A stretch of 64,000 bases of DNA from contig NZ_JACIDF010000010.1 of assembly GCF_014196195.1 (NCBI RefSeq), positions 56,383-120,382 of the forward strand. Direction: 5' to 3'. A program made the translations under genes and the position numbers. Every line of letters begins with the position of its first letter. Position 1 is the first letter of the stretch. Origin of the DNA: Anoxybacteroides rupiense (GTDB lineage Bacteria > Bacillota > Bacilli > Bacillales > Anoxybacillaceae). Shown in pieces: positions 54,431-63,911 of this stretch. The notes under the pieces were generated by a model, which had not been told where the DNA came from, ran no database searches, and worked only from the letters and a program-made list of their open reading frames with translations.

Positions 54431-55000
54431 CTATAAAGAAAACGTTTCAAGAACTTCATCGATCATATCATCATGAATCCCAATGTACCGTAAGGTAATG
54501 GACGGGGCCGAATGTCCAAAAATCTGCTGCAACATCGCCACGTCCTTTGTCTGTTGGTAGAAATGATACCCAAATGTCTTTCTCATCGTATGCGTCCCAA
54601 TCGGACCTTCTACACCACATGCTTTGGCTGCCTCACTAATAATTCTCCAAGCTGTTTCTCGACCAATTGGACGATTCCCTTTCCGAGACGGAAACAAATA
54701 ATCGGAATCAGCCATTCCTCTGGTGTATTTCTCAATTTCCTGTTTTAACGCTGCCGTCATTTTGATTTTGCGGACATTGCCGGTCTTTTTTTCTTTGACA
54801 CGCAAATGCTCCGTATATTTCACATCCATGACGCGTAACGGCAGGATATCGCTAATCCGAAGCCCGGAATTAATCCCAAAGGTAAATAAAAAATAATCTC
54901 GATAGGATTGATGCAATAAATACTCTTTCATGGCTCGAATTTTTTCTGGATCTCGAATCGGTTCAACAGCTTGTTGTCCTACTCGTTCTGTCACAAACAT
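54431..55000 (-). CDS. Small tyrosine recombinase (XerC/D-like integrase)
   Basis: A 189-residue recombinase, essentially the catalytic domain alone. Active-site residues are in NSGLRISDILPL (Arg), GTHTMRKTFGYHF (His, Arg), QIFGHSAPSITLRYIGI (His, Tyr). Short integrases of this kind occur on Bacillus plasmids and accessory islands. The N-terminal core-binding domain is absent, either by nature or by loss. No attachment site was found. Confidence 0.88.
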   Translation of the reverse strand: MFVTERVGQQAVEPIRDPEKIRAMKEYLLHQSYRDYFLFTFGINSGLRISDILPLRVMDVKYTEHLRVKEKKTGNVRKIKMTAALKQEIEKYTRGMADSDYLFPSRKGNRPIGRETAWRIISEAAKACGVEGPIGTHTMRKTFGYHFYQQTKDVAMLQQIFGHSAPSITLRYIGIHDDMIDEVLETFSL

Positions 55001-55080
55001 ACCTCAAAAACGTTAGATTCAACAAAACAAATACATTCTATATGTTACATTCAAACCTCTTCCGAAGTCGAGAAAAAGAA

Positions 55081-55107
55081 AAAACCCCTTGATTATCAAG
55101 GGGTTTT
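55081..55107. terminator. Bidirectional-looking terminator
   Basis: AAAACCCCTTGA (55081-55092) pairs perfectly with TCAAGGGGTTTT (55096-55107) around a 3-nt loop. A and T runs flank it. On the minus strand it ends the three-gene cassette. Confidence 0.88.
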
Positions 55108-55241
55108 TCTCGTTTCGTCGGGGATTGTTGAATGCAACATAATAACTATTATGTTGTATTTTTTTATTTTCCTACCATGCAATTTTATGTTAACTAGATT
55201 TGTATAAAATATTCATTGCCATAACATGAGCATTATTTAAA

Positions 55242-55952
55242 TCAAAACTCTGTTCTGGTTTCAATCTTTATATTTGTTTTGTTCATAGGTGATTTCCCTG
55301 TTACAATCGACCTTTTAGTTCTTACTTGAAATTCCCAATTAAAATGATGATCAGGATATGTTATCAATAAAACAATATCTTGATCCTTGAATTCCTTCTT
55401 CAAGGTGTATTCCAAGTGCATTTTTGAAAATATTAGTGCACCAAGATATAAACCAATTATTGATAATGAAGTTATAACAATAATAGTTTTTTTCTTATAA
55501 AAGAAAAGAAGGGTGAATGAAGTTATAAGAATTACAATAAAAAGTAAATCTATTTTATTGATTAGAGTATAATCAAAAGCATCTTTAATAAAAGGGTAAA
55601 ATAATTCAACTCCATTATCAATAAAATCAAGAAGAAGATGTCCAAATAAAATAATCAGAGAAAAAACCAGCCAGACTTTACTCAATTTATTATCATTATT
55701 TAATTGAACATAAATAAATGAAAAAATTAAACCTAATATCGGAACTAGCCATAAAGAGTGGCTCGAAAGGATGCCCATGATTTTCAATATATCTGGTGAA
55801 ATTACAACTAAACTACTAAATAACAGGATAAATAGTTTTTTCTTAAAAAAATCATTATCTTTTACCAATGTAAAAATGGCTATTATACTACCTACAAGTA
55901 TATGCGGTAAGGTTGCGAGAACTAGATTTACCCCCATCGCTAAATATTCCAT
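55242..55952 (-). CDS. YdjM-like membrane-bound metal-dependent hydrolase (DUF457-like)
   Basis: A 236-residue protein with about six helices. LATLPHILVG, VVISPDILKIMG and LFGHLLLDFIDNG place His and Asp residues as in the DUF457 family, proposed to bind metal. It ends with a polar C-terminal domain (YPDHHFNWEFQVRTKRSIVT). It is 14 bp after the binding-protein-like gene. Activity unknown. Confidence 0.6.
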   Translation of the reverse strand: MEYLAMGVNLVLATLPHILVGSIIAIFTLVKDNDFFKKKLFILLFSSLVVISPDILKIMGILSSHSLWLVPILGLIFSFIYVQLNNDNKLSKVWLVFSLIILFGHLLLDFIDNGVELFYPFIKDAFDYTLINKIDLLFIVILITSFTLLFFYKKKTIIVITSLSIIGLYLGALIFSKMHLEYTLKKEFKDQDIVLLITYPDHHFNWEFQVRTKRSIVTGKSPMNKTNIKIETRTEF

Positions 55953-55966
55953 TATCCATCAACCCT

Positions 55967-57250
55967 TTAGTTATCTTTTATAACTTTTTGAAATTCTACT
56001 AATGAATCTTCTGGAGAGATATTTCCTCTAATACTATCGTACATTAATGTTATTCCTGGAAAAATTATTTTGTTTCCATAATTAGTATAAGAAAATTTAA
56101 GCTTTTCCGGATAAAAAATATCTAATTTATAATCCTTTTGATTATAAATATCCTCAAGTTTCTTTGTAATATGAATTGGAAGATTGACACTTTCGGAAGT
56201 GTATGCACTGTTTACAAAATGATCTGTATAAAACATATTAATTAATCCAGTTGAGATATTATAATTAGGAGTATTGTAAGGTACAACTGCAACATTATCA
56301 ACCATTCCATAAAAAGAGTGACCTTCAAAACGAGGTGAAGAAACCACATTATAACGGAATTTTTTAGCACCTAACAAATTCCCTTGTTCCATTTGTTTAA
56401 GTAAATCATCAAATAATGTACTGGTATCAACCCATTCCATAGCAATGTTACCCCTTAAAAATTCTGCACCATCATAAACATTCATTGAATAATGTTTGTA
56501 ATTATCAATAAATTTAACCCATTCATCCTTCAATCTTTTTTGAGAAGAACCAGAACTATCTAAATAAATTTCTAAAGGTGCTATGTACTTTAAAAACTCA
56601 TTGAATGCTAAAGGAGGAAAATTACTTCCATAAGTAAGCGGCGTTATGGCCCCATTAGATTTTTTTTCTATCATTTCACTCAGTTTATATATATTATCCC
56701 AATCTTCAGTTTGAGATGGTTCTTTAATATTTAATCTTTTAAAAATATCTCGGTTATAAATTAAACAGTACCCTCGAAAATCTATTGGGATAAAATATGT
56801 TTCTCCAGGATTATTTCCGGGTACACTTTCTGAATAGTTACTAAGAATACTATATCGTTTTATCAATGGTTTTATAGAAGAATGTATATTTCTTAATAAT
56901 CCTTCTTTACTTAAAGAAAATGCTAGGTCTTCATCAATTTCCACAATAATATGATATGTATCATCCTTTAGTTTCTCTTTTATTCTATTTATCAGCTCTT
57001 GTTCATTGCGTATATCGTTTTGTTGGTCCAGTACTGCATCAAATGATATATTATAGTCTGGATATATCTGTTTAATATTGTCTGTATATGCTTCCTCTGC
57101 TTCCTCTGTTAATTTATGAAGAGAAAGAACTTTTATAACATTAATTCCATTATTTGTTTTATCATTAAAAATTTGTTTATTAAATAAAAAAATACTTATC
57201 AACAAAAGGAAAGTAAATGTGATAATTAGGTATATTGAACTCTTTTTCAT
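55967..57250 (-). CDS. Extracellular solute-binding-like protein, membrane-anchored
   Basis: A 427-residue protein. The N-terminus (IYLIITFTFLLLISIFLF) is a membrane anchor without a lipobox Cys. The remainder resembles type 1 sugar-binding proteins (RGYCLIYNRDIFKRLNIKEP; FLRGNIAMEWVDTSTLFDDL; FYGMVDNVAVVPYNTPNYN). No ABC permease or ATPase gene is adjacent, so it may act as a sensor or as part of an export or immunity unit. AGGAG precedes the ATG. Confidence 0.6.
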   Translation of the reverse strand: MKKSSIYLIITFTFLLLISIFLFNKQIFNDKTNNGINVIKVLSLHKLTEEAEEAYTDNIKQIYPDYNISFDAVLDQQNDIRNEQELINRIKEKLKDDTYHIIVEIDEDLAFSLSKEGLLRNIHSSIKPLIKRYSILSNYSESVPGNNPGETYFIPIDFRGYCLIYNRDIFKRLNIKEPSQTEDWDNIYKLSEMIEKKSNGAITPLTYGSNFPPLAFNEFLKYIAPLEIYLDSSGSSQKRLKDEWVKFIDNYKHYSMNVYDGAEFLRGNIAMEWVDTSTLFDDLLKQMEQGNLLGAKKFRYNVVSSPRFEGHSFYGMVDNVAVVPYNTPNYNISTGLINMFYTDHFVNSAYTSESVNLPIHITKKLEDIYNQKDYKLDIFYPEKLKFSYTNYGNKIIFPGITLMYDSIRGNISPEDSLVEFQKVIKDN

Positions 57251-57325
57251 AACCTTTCTCCTGCATAGAATTCATAAGGAGAGAGTACAAGAATTATACA
57301 TATTTATAAATAATAACTTATAGAA

Positions 57326-57733
57326 TTATTTAGTGGTATAGGTATATGTACCACTAGACGTAATAGGTTCTCTTCCTCCGAAAAAGCCTGTAGGATTTAA
57401 ATTATCCATTCTTAAGTAAGCATAAGATGTAAAGTCTTTAAATGTTCTTTTAAAGGAGCCAGTACCTTCTTGAGTGAAGTATGTAATAATTACATCATCT
57501 GCAGGCTCACTTCCCCTAGAAACCATAGAATACTTCGCCTTGGTATCTCCTGCCTCATCTGAATTCTGTTTTCCAGCTATACTAGAAGTGCCTTTAACAT
57601 AGAATCCTGAATTAGTATAAATTAAATGTTCATAAGTAGCTTGGAAATTATATGAAGCAGCCATGGCATTTGTTGTAGTAATCCCCGTTAGTAATACAGC
57701 TACAGCAAAGGTTTTAATAATAAACTTTTTCAA
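57326..57733 (-). CDS. Secreted protein of 135 residues
   Basis: A clear signal peptide (MKKFIIKTFAVAVLLTGITT, cleavage after NAMA-A) precedes about 110 residues rich in Thr, Ser, Tyr and Phe, without Cys. Composition resembles a beta-rich exported protein or a bacteriocin-like polypeptide. It is first in the three-gene cassette with a binding-protein-like and a membrane protein. No family recognised. Confidence 0.65.
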   Translation of the reverse strand: MKKFIIKTFAVAVLLTGITTTNAMAASYNFQATYEHLIYTNSGFYVKGTSSIAGKQNSDEAGDTKAKYSMVSRGSEPADDVIITYFTQEGTGSFKRTFKDFTSYAYLRMDNLNPTGFFGGREPITSSGTYTYTTK

Positions 57734-57802
57734 TTCTAGTAACCTCCCTATCTTGTACCCTCTCTCTCCAATTTATTACTATACAACAAAAAAAGTAAAT
57801 AT

Positions 57803-57988
57803 TCAAGTTTTTTGTAAAATATACACAAAAAACATTTTATGTATATTTTTACTTTGATGTTTTTTCCTATGATGCATGTCCTGTCTAGCTTGCTCAATTT
57901 CCTTCATAATCGTATCGAAAATGGTGACTCCAGCTTCAAGTGTTGTAGTTTGTTTTTGAAGTTCTGAAACTTTTTCTCTACATTCCAC
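57803..57988 (-). CDS. Small coiled-coil-like hypothetical protein
   Basis: A 61-residue frame starting at GTG (KVSELQKQTTTLEAGVTIF). No clear ribosome site. Helical and charged; possibly the tail of a larger broken gene. Confidence 0.3.
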   Translation of the reverse strand: MECREKVSELQKQTTTLEAGVTIFDTIMKEIEQARQDMHHRKKHQSKNIHKMFFVYILQKT

Positions 57989-58042
57989 TAAATAGAAAAC
58001 CAGGACATTGGATCATCCATCTCCCTGGTTTTTCCTTCATTT

Positions 58043-58492
58043 TTATCCCATTGCTGATGTTGGGGGTTCATATATATCGATGTACTTTCCTTTCGATACT
58101 TCCACCAGCCATCCCTTGTACTTGGTGGAGTAGTCGCAGCGTACAAACCGATATGGGGCCACGGACGGCAAAAACGTTTCGTTTAGGACTACACACACCT
58201 CTTCAATATCTAAATCTTTGGGAATATCGGTGACCACATACACCTTATAATGACTACGGTGATACGCATGATATCCTTCTCGTAGGCACTTCCATTGTCC
58301 ACCTCCCCCTTGTGCTTTGCGTCTCCACGCACCAACTGCTTCTCGTAGCCGTTTTTTCTCGGACTCTAATTCAGATTTCAATGCGGCTAAGTCCTTCTTG
58401 AGCCAATGATTTTCGATTATCAAGGTTTCGATCTTCTTATCCTTTTCCTGCAGTTGTTCCCTAAGCTGCATCCATTCTCTCTGATTTTCCAT
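58043..58492 (-). CDS. Coiled-coil hypothetical protein, 149 residues
   Basis: The N-terminal 55 residues form a coiled coil (REQLQEKDKKIETLIIENHW). A compact C-terminal domain follows (VYVVTDIPKDLDIEEVCVVL; RFVRCDYSTKYKGWLVEVSK). AGGGGAG precedes the ATG, 15 bp after the truncated upstream gene. Unknown function, plasmid-like. Confidence 0.6.
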   Translation of the reverse strand: MENQREWMQLREQLQEKDKKIETLIIENHWLKKDLAALKSELESEKKRLREAVGAWRRKAQGGGGQWKCLREGYHAYHRSHYKVYVVTDIPKDLDIEEVCVVLNETFLPSVAPYRFVRCDYSTKYKGWLVEVSKGKYIDIYEPPTSAMG

Positions 58493-58506
58493 GTGTTACT
58501 CCCCTT

Positions 58507-58710
58507 TTACTTCATGTACACTTCACACAGATCCATCCGTCCCCTGCCGTGTCCTAACCACTCGTGAACCGTATCGATACATTCATTGACACTTTGATAC
58601 AACGGACGCTCTTGTCGCGACACGCCAGAATCCTTCCGTAGACCTTGAGAATGGTTGTGCAACATCCGTTGAACCATCTCTTTGCCTTGTTGTATTTGAT
58701 AAGCTAAAAC
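58507..58710 (-). pseudogene. Hypothetical gene interrupted by IS21 derivative
   Basis: A start-less 67-residue tail (VLAYQIQQGKEMVQRMLHNH ... HEWLGHGRGRMDLCEVYMK) begins exactly at the IS end at 58711. The missing front may lie beyond 59598. Confidence 0.6.
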
Positions 58711-59598
58711 TGAGCCACCATAGCAATTGAAAAGTGAGCCACTTTTATATGAAAATAATCCTAACATTATAGAGTTAGGAGCGTATAGAGGTGATTTCAA
58801 TGGGTGCTTCATTAATGGATAAGCGACAAGAAATGATTGAGATGTGTAAAGAACTACGGTTACCAAGTATTCGAGGATTTATACAAGAAGATGATAGGTG
58901 GAAACAATACCAGACAGCAGAAGATTTCTTATATCATGCACTAGTGCAAGAAATGGAAGATCGAGAAGTACGAGCTAAAGCGAATCGGATACGATCTGCA
59001 AATTTCCCTGAAAAGAAACTATTAACTGAATTAGAGATTGAGAGATTACCGCAAAATGCGGCCTCTCGCCTCCCACATTTAAAGAAATTAGACTTCATTC
59101 AAGAAAAACAAAACGTCTTACTAATTGGGTCACCTGGAACCGGAAAAACCCATATAGCAATAGGTTTAGGGATTGAAGCTTGTTTGGCAGGATATAAAGT
59201 GTTTTTTACAACGGTAGCATCTCTAGTAAACCAATTAAAAGAGAGCCGTTCTGAAAGAACGTTACGTTCATTTGAACTGAAGTTTGAAAAATATGATTTA
59301 GTAATTATTGACGAATTAGGTTATATCTCCTTTGATAAAGAAGGAGCCGAGTTATTATTTACCCACCTTTCTCTACGGGCAGGACGGGCATCCACCATTG
59401 TTACGAGTAATTTATCATTCGATCGATGGAAAGAAATATTTCATGATCCAGTTTTAACAGCTGCTTTAACGGACCGACTAACACATCGAGCCTACATGGT
59501 GGACATGGTAGGACCATCTTATCGAATATTAGATACAAAAGAATGGTTGGAAAATAGTCAGGTTTAAGTGGCTCCGTTTTTAATTAATAAATGGCTCA
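58711..59598 (+). mobile_element. IS21 derivative carrying only istB
   Basis: TGAGCCA (58711-58717) and TGGCTCA (59592-59598) are exact inverted ends; further copies GAGCCACTT/AAGTGGCTC lie just inside. The 888-bp element has room only for istB; istA is absent. Confidence 0.75.
58800..59567 (+). CDS. istB: IS21 helper ATPase IstB
   Basis: A full-length 255-residue AAA+ ATPase: Walker A LLIGSPGTGKTHIAIGLG, Walker B YDLVIIDELGYISFDKEGAE, sensor TIVTSNLSFDRWKEIF, and arginine-finger region ALTDRLTHRAY. AGAGGTGA precedes ATG 58800-58802. IstB directs target choice for IstA, which this element lacks. Confidence 0.92.
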   Translation: MGASLMDKRQEMIEMCKELRLPSIRGFIQEDDRWKQYQTAEDFLYHALVQEMEDREVRAKANRIRSANFPEKKLLTELEIERLPQNAASRLPHLKKLDFIQEKQNVLLIGSPGTGKTHIAIGLGIEACLAGYKVFFTTVASLVNQLKESRSERTLRSFELKFEKYDLVIIDELGYISFDKEGAELLFTHLSLRAGRASTIVTSNLSFDRWKEIFHDPVLTAALTDRLTHRAYMVDMVGPSYRILDTKEWLENSQV

Positions 59599-59851
59599 AT
59601 TTTTACTTGCGAAATACACATAAAAAAACATCCCTTGGAAATTATATACACTGATCGCAAACTACAATCTCAATGATGAACACTACTATAAATTCCAATT
59701 AGATCGAAAAACATATATGTCCTTTTAGGAATTAGATCGTAATGTACACCTCTTGGGATGTATTTTTGGTCACTATATACGCCTTCCAATAGGATGGATT
59801 TTTTTATGTGCATGCATACATTGGTTTTGTACGTTTTGCAACAAGTTAATA
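59599..59851. other. Intergenic, with a short minus-strand coding-like fragment
   Basis: At about 59668-59811 (-) a frame encodes MHIKKSILLEGVYSDQKYIP RGVHYDLIPKRTYM without a ribosome site. It may be part of the gene split by the IS21 derivative. Confidence 0.3.
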
Positions 59852-60757
59852 TTATTGACCTGTAATTTCTTTTAATTTGTTTGAAAAATCCATATCTAAG
59901 AGTGCCTTATTTAACTTCTTATAATACGGTTGATTAAGAATCCACTGATTATTTTCTTGAATTTTATTTTTATTTATAAACGCAAGCCATTCTTCTTCTA
60001 ATTCATTTAAAGATTTTTTATAAACTTGCTCGATTTTTGTTTTTAAATTTGCCTGATTGTATATGAGAAAATACTTTTCTTTTCCGTACTTATCTATTAA
60101 ATATGTTGTAAAAGATCCGGCTTCGACATAACTTACCCAACTTAATGCTTCATTTCCATATACATCCACAAATTTTTCCGCTAATTTCTCATTCATTAGA
60201 ACTTCTAGGGGAATATACCTTCTATTATTCACAAAATAATTCATTAATTGATGTATCGGTGTTTTCTCATTTGGAAACAGATTTTCCTTGTACTCATTCT
60301 GAATAAATACTGCTATTCCTTCTTGAGTAAAATAGCCTGAACCGGGGGTATAGCCAAATAACGCATGAGATAATTCATGAATAATTGGGGCTCTTCCTTC
60401 TAGATACCTATAGTAATGGATACTATTCCCATTCACATAACTTACTTTATTCCCCTTGCTCAATGTAATATAATACTTTTTCTCTTTAATAATAAGTGGT
60501 TTAAAATTTCTTTCCAAATAAAGAGCAGCTTGCTTCAATCTTTTTTTAAAATAACCAAGCTCCTTTGGGGTTAAGTTCAAATCATTTTTTATAATAAACT
60601 CTATACCATATTCATCCATTATAAGTTTATCTTCGAGAATATTGTTCTTACCCTCTTCACTCTGATACCTATTATTTGAATTGATTTTGGCTCCACCCTG
60701 TGAACAAGAAGCTAAAAGTAATACAAAAGCGGCTAAAAGTACGCTAAATTTTCTCAT
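59852..60757 (-). CDS. Lipoprotein with peptidase-MA-like metalloprotease domain
   Basis: A 301-residue lipoprotein: lipobox LLLASCS at about 15-21. The zinc-protease motif HELSH lies in APIIHELSHALFGYTPG, with the third ligand Glu likely in GYFTQEGIAVFIQNE, as in peptidase family MA. It acts outside the membrane. GGAGG is 7 nt before ATG 60755-60757. Substrate unknown. Confidence 0.85.
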   Translation of the reverse strand: MRKFSVLLAAFVLLLASCSQGGAKINSNNRYQSEEGKNNILEDKLIMDEYGIEFIIKNDLNLTPKELGYFKKRLKQAALYLERNFKPLIIKEKKYYITLSKGNKVSYVNGNSIHYYRYLEGRAPIIHELSHALFGYTPGSGYFTQEGIAVFIQNEYKENLFPNEKTPIHQLMNYFVNNRRYIPLEVLMNEKLAEKFVDVYGNEALSWVSYVEAGSFTTYLIDKYGKEKYFLIYNQANLKTKIEQVYKKSLNELEEEWLAFINKNKIQENNQWILNQPYYKKLNKALLDMDFSNKLKEITGQ

Positions 60758-60892
60758 CAAAAATCCTCCTATTCTTAAAATTCATAACTCAACTTTCGCA
60801 GTGAAAAATTTATGAATAATCCTTGATTTGATAGGTTTCTTTGGGTATCTCATATTCACTTGACACTGAAAAAATTCGTCTAAAAAACAAAA

Positions 60893-61122
60893 AGACACCT
60901 CTTTCTTTTGGTAACTATTGGTGTCCAAACCAAAAACCAAAGAAAGAAAGGTGTCACCATTATGATAACGAAAAAAGAGTGTTTTGCGCAATTACCAAAA
61001 GAAATAAAAGACGGATTTTCTGAATTACAAATTGGTAAACATTTAAGAAAAGCTGGAATTATCAAGGCTTGTGGTTATTCTTGCTTATCGATTTTTCAAC
61101 TATTATTTCTTCTTTGTGTCTA
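60893..61122 (+). mobile_element. IS4-family element, 5' fragment
   Basis: MITKKECFAQLPKEIKDGFS ELQIGKHLRKAGI at 60961 is the start of an IS4-type transposase, ending at a stop after about 53 residues. The leader has a long inverted repeat (GACACCTCTTTCTTT near 60893 with AAAGAAAGGTGTC near 60942). The rest of the element is gone. Confidence 0.7.
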
Positions 61123-61375
61123 GTTACAAATCCCACACATTGAATAACAACTCCTCTAAAATATATTTTTAGAATATAAATCCATATTGATTTTATATAT
61201 TAGATATTTAATATTTGATTCCTTCTTTTCTATTTTTTATCTAGACAAATAAGAGCACATGCGCTAATATTTATTATTAGCTCAATTATTTTTGAATACA
61301 ATTATCATTTTTTTATACGATTTATCAAAGTTTATACGCTAAAACAGATTGCTGATTCTTGTATTCGGTTGTACA

Positions 61376-61494
61376 TTGACATAATTGTGTATGGATTAAT
61401 GACAACATTATATATGGATAAACAAATTTCTTACATAATATCGTGTTTATAGATATACATTTCTGTCATTTAATTGACACAATTATGTATCGAT
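61376..61494. repeat. Two palindromic direct repeats
   Basis: TTGACATAATTGTGTATGGA (from 61376) and TTGACACAATTATGTATCGA (from 61474) are near-identical. Their cores ACATAATTGTGT and ACACAATTATGT are exact reverse complements. They lie in a gene-free AT-rich interval (61123-61578). Confidence 0.6.
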
Positions 61495-61510
61495 AAAATG
61501 ATTAAAAATC

Positions 61511-61550
61511 TCAGTGACAGAATTAATTAACGAAATCATTCTGTCACTGA
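61511..61550. repeat. 13-bp perfect hairpin
   Basis: TCAGTGACAGAAT (61511-61523) pairs perfectly with ATTCTGTCACTGA (61538-61550), 14-nt loop. No T-run follows, so terminator function is doubtful. Confidence 0.55.
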
Positions 61551-61578
61551 TATACACCAACCTAAAATCAGGTGCCAA

Positions 61579-61866
61579 TCAATCGATGCAAACAATTTGA
61601 CTTCGACGTTCAAGTAGTACGACATAACGCCAGACATCATTTAACTTTCCGATACGTTGTCTGATCCCCACTTCACGGAATCTAAGGCTTTAGTGTAAGC
61701 GCAAACTTGAGATGTTCTCAGGAAAAAATCCGGCATTTAACGTCCAAAATCCTTTTGCCTCTGATTCTTGAATCATCGCCTGTAAGAGTTGTTTACCAAT
61801 TCCTTTTCCTTGACTCTCATTTCGGATATACACACTCACCTCTCCTACCCCTGCGTATACACATCG
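61579..61866 (-). pseudogene. GNAT acetyltransferase, truncated with a stop
   Basis: Contains the acetyl-CoA motif [20 protein letters not shown] and ends LRLH-stop-SLRFREVGIRQRIGKL, all in one frame except for the stop near 61690. The N-terminus is cut off near 61866. It resembles phosphinothricin-type acetyltransferases. Confidence 0.75.
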
Positions 61867-62133
61867 ATCCGATACACATCAACACAAAGTAAATGAACAA
61901 TGGAATGGTAACTCTCACCACATCCAATGGCAAGCTGACGATTACATCTTCTTTCAATGAGAACATGACGATAATTGTAAATAACAAAGAAATCAATGTA
62001 ATCGGGCTGATTCCATTGTCTGCCCCTTGCTTTCACCAAGATGTTAAAGCCGATGATAAAATCTCCAATATAGCCGGAATAAAATTCCCCACTTACAATA
62101 GAACCATCGTGTCAATGAGAGGAGCTATGGTTC
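61867..62133 (+). other. Fragment and IS21 left end
   Basis: 61893-62100 encodes a protein-like stretch ([39 protein letters not shown]) in frame up to the IS, of unknown origin and without a ribosome site. The IS21 left end probably begins near 62110 (TGTCAATGAGAGG). Confidence 0.35.
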
Positions 62134-63336
62134 GTGATGACGAGAGGGGAATTTTTTATGATCAAAGAAATGTATGAAAGGGGAATGAGTATTTCCGATA
62201 TGGCGAGGAAATGGGGGATCGATCGGAAAACCGTCCGAAAATATATTCACTCCCCCAATCCCCCTTCCAAATCCAAGCGAAAACCAAGAAAAAGCAAGTT
62301 AGATCCATTTAAGCCGTATCTTCAAAAACGAATGTTAGAGGAGGGGGTGTTTAATAGCGAAAAGTTGTTTTTCGAAATTCGACAACAGGGCTATACCGGG
62401 GGAAAGACGATTTTAAAAGACTATATGAAACCTTTCCGAGAGACGGCGAAAAAGAAATACACCGTTCGCTATGAAACGCTTCCTGGCGAACAAATGCAAG
62501 TCGATTGGAAGGAAGTTGAGGAGGTCGTGATGGAAGGGAGAAAAGTCAAGTTATCGCTATTTGTGGCCACGTTAGGCTATTCGCGGATGAAATACGCGGT
62601 ATTTACGACCAGCCAGGACCAGGAGCACTTAATGGAATGCCTGATTCAAAGTTTCAAGTACTTTGGAGGGATTCCAAAGAAAGTGTTATTTGACAATATG
62701 AAGACCGTTACCGACGGCCGGGAACAAGGAGTGGTGAAATGGAATAAGCGATTTTCTGAATTTGCGAGTTACTACGGATTTACTCCAAAAGTATGCCGGC
62801 CCTACCGGGCCCAGACAAAGGGAAAAGTCGAACGAGCCATTCAGTATATGATGGATCACTTCTATGTAGGAACATCGTTTGAAAGCATCGAAGAATTAAA
62901 TTTCCTTTTACATCGTTGGCTCGATCAAGTGGCGAATCGGAAGCCAAACGCCACTACCGGCATTCCTCCGCAAGAGCGTTGGGCAGAGGAGTCACTCAAA
63001 CCTCTCCCGTTGAAAGATTACGATACGAGCTATCTTTCCTATCGGAAAGTGCATTGGGATGACAGTTTCTCGTATAAAGGGGAGCAATGGGTCTTATCGG
63101 CCGAGTATGCAGGCACAGAAATTCTGGTGAAGAAGCGATTAAATGGAGATATTCGATTGTACTTTCGAGGGAAGGAGATTTCTCACGTGGACCAACAGAA
63201 AAAAGTGATTTCATTCGCTGAAAAAATAAAAAAGAAACAGACAGAAATGGCCGCCACCATTTCGCCTGTTTCGGTGGAAGTGGATACTCGTCCATTGTCC
63301 GTTTATGACGCATTCCTGCGAGGGGAAAGCTCATGA
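62134..63336 (+). CDS. istA: IS21 transposase IstA (IS5376-like)
   Basis: A full-length 400-residue transposase: HTH MSISDMARKWGIDRKTVRKY, DDE residues in GEQMQVDWKEVEE, KKVLFDNMKTV and GKVERAIQYM, and a C-terminal beta domain. Length and sequence fit IS5376 from Geobacillus stearothermophilus. A start at ATG 62158 with AGGGGA is equally possible. The stop overlaps istB (ATGA). Confidence 0.93.
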   Translation: MMTRGEFFMIKEMYERGMSISDMARKWGIDRKTVRKYIHSPNPPSKSKRKPRKSKLDPFKPYLQKRMLEEGVFNSEKLFFEIRQQGYTGGKTILKDYMKPFRETAKKKYTVRYETLPGEQMQVDWKEVEEVVMEGRKVKLSLFVATLGYSRMKYAVFTTSQDQEHLMECLIQSFKYFGGIPKKVLFDNMKTVTDGREQGVVKWNKRFSEFASYYGFTPKVCRPYRAQTKGKVERAIQYMMDHFYVGTSFESIEELNFLLHRWLDQVANRKPNATTGIPPQERWAEESLKPLPLKDYDTSYLSYRKVHWDDSFSYKGEQWVLSAEYAGTEILVKKRLNGDIRLYFRGKEISHVDQQKKVISFAEKIKKKQTEMAATISPVSVEVDTRPLSVYDAFLRGESS

Positions 63337-63911
63337 AAGAACGAATACACGAGTATTGCCACCAACTCCATTTGCCTGTCATGGCGGAGCGATGGTCCGC
63401 CATGGCAGAATACGCCTCTACTCATAATATATCATATTCAGAGTTTTTATTCCGCTTATTAGAGGCAGAAATCGTCGAAAAACAGGCACGATCGATCCAA
63501 ACGCTCATCAAGCTGTCCAAACTGCCGTATCACAAGACGATCGATCCGTTTGATGTTACCGCGCAGCCTTCGGTGGATGAGCGCCGGATTCGAGAGCTGC
63601 TTACGTTGTCCTTTATTGACCGGAAAGAAAATATCCTCTTTCTCGGTCCACCAGGGATTGGAAAGACACACCTGGCCATTTCGATTGGAATGGAGGCGAT
63701 CGCAAGAGGGTATAAAACGTATTTTATGACTGCCCATGATTTGGTGACTCAGTTAAGAAGAGCCGATCAGGAAGGAAAGCTGGAGAAAAAGCTTCGGGTC
63801 TTTGTGAAACCAACGGTTCTCATTATTGATGAAATGGGATACTTAAAACTGGACCCAAACAGCGCTCATTACTTATTTCAAGTGATCGCTCGTCGGTACG
63901 AGCATGTGTAA
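63333..63911 (+). pseudogene. istB: IstB, truncated by another IS
   Basis: 192 residues with LFLGPPGIGKTHLAISIGME (Walker A) and PTVLIIDEMGYLKL (Walker B). The frame ends IARRYEHV-stop where unrelated sequence begins at about 63909; the usual sensor and finger region (about 60 residues) is lost. Confidence 0.88.
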
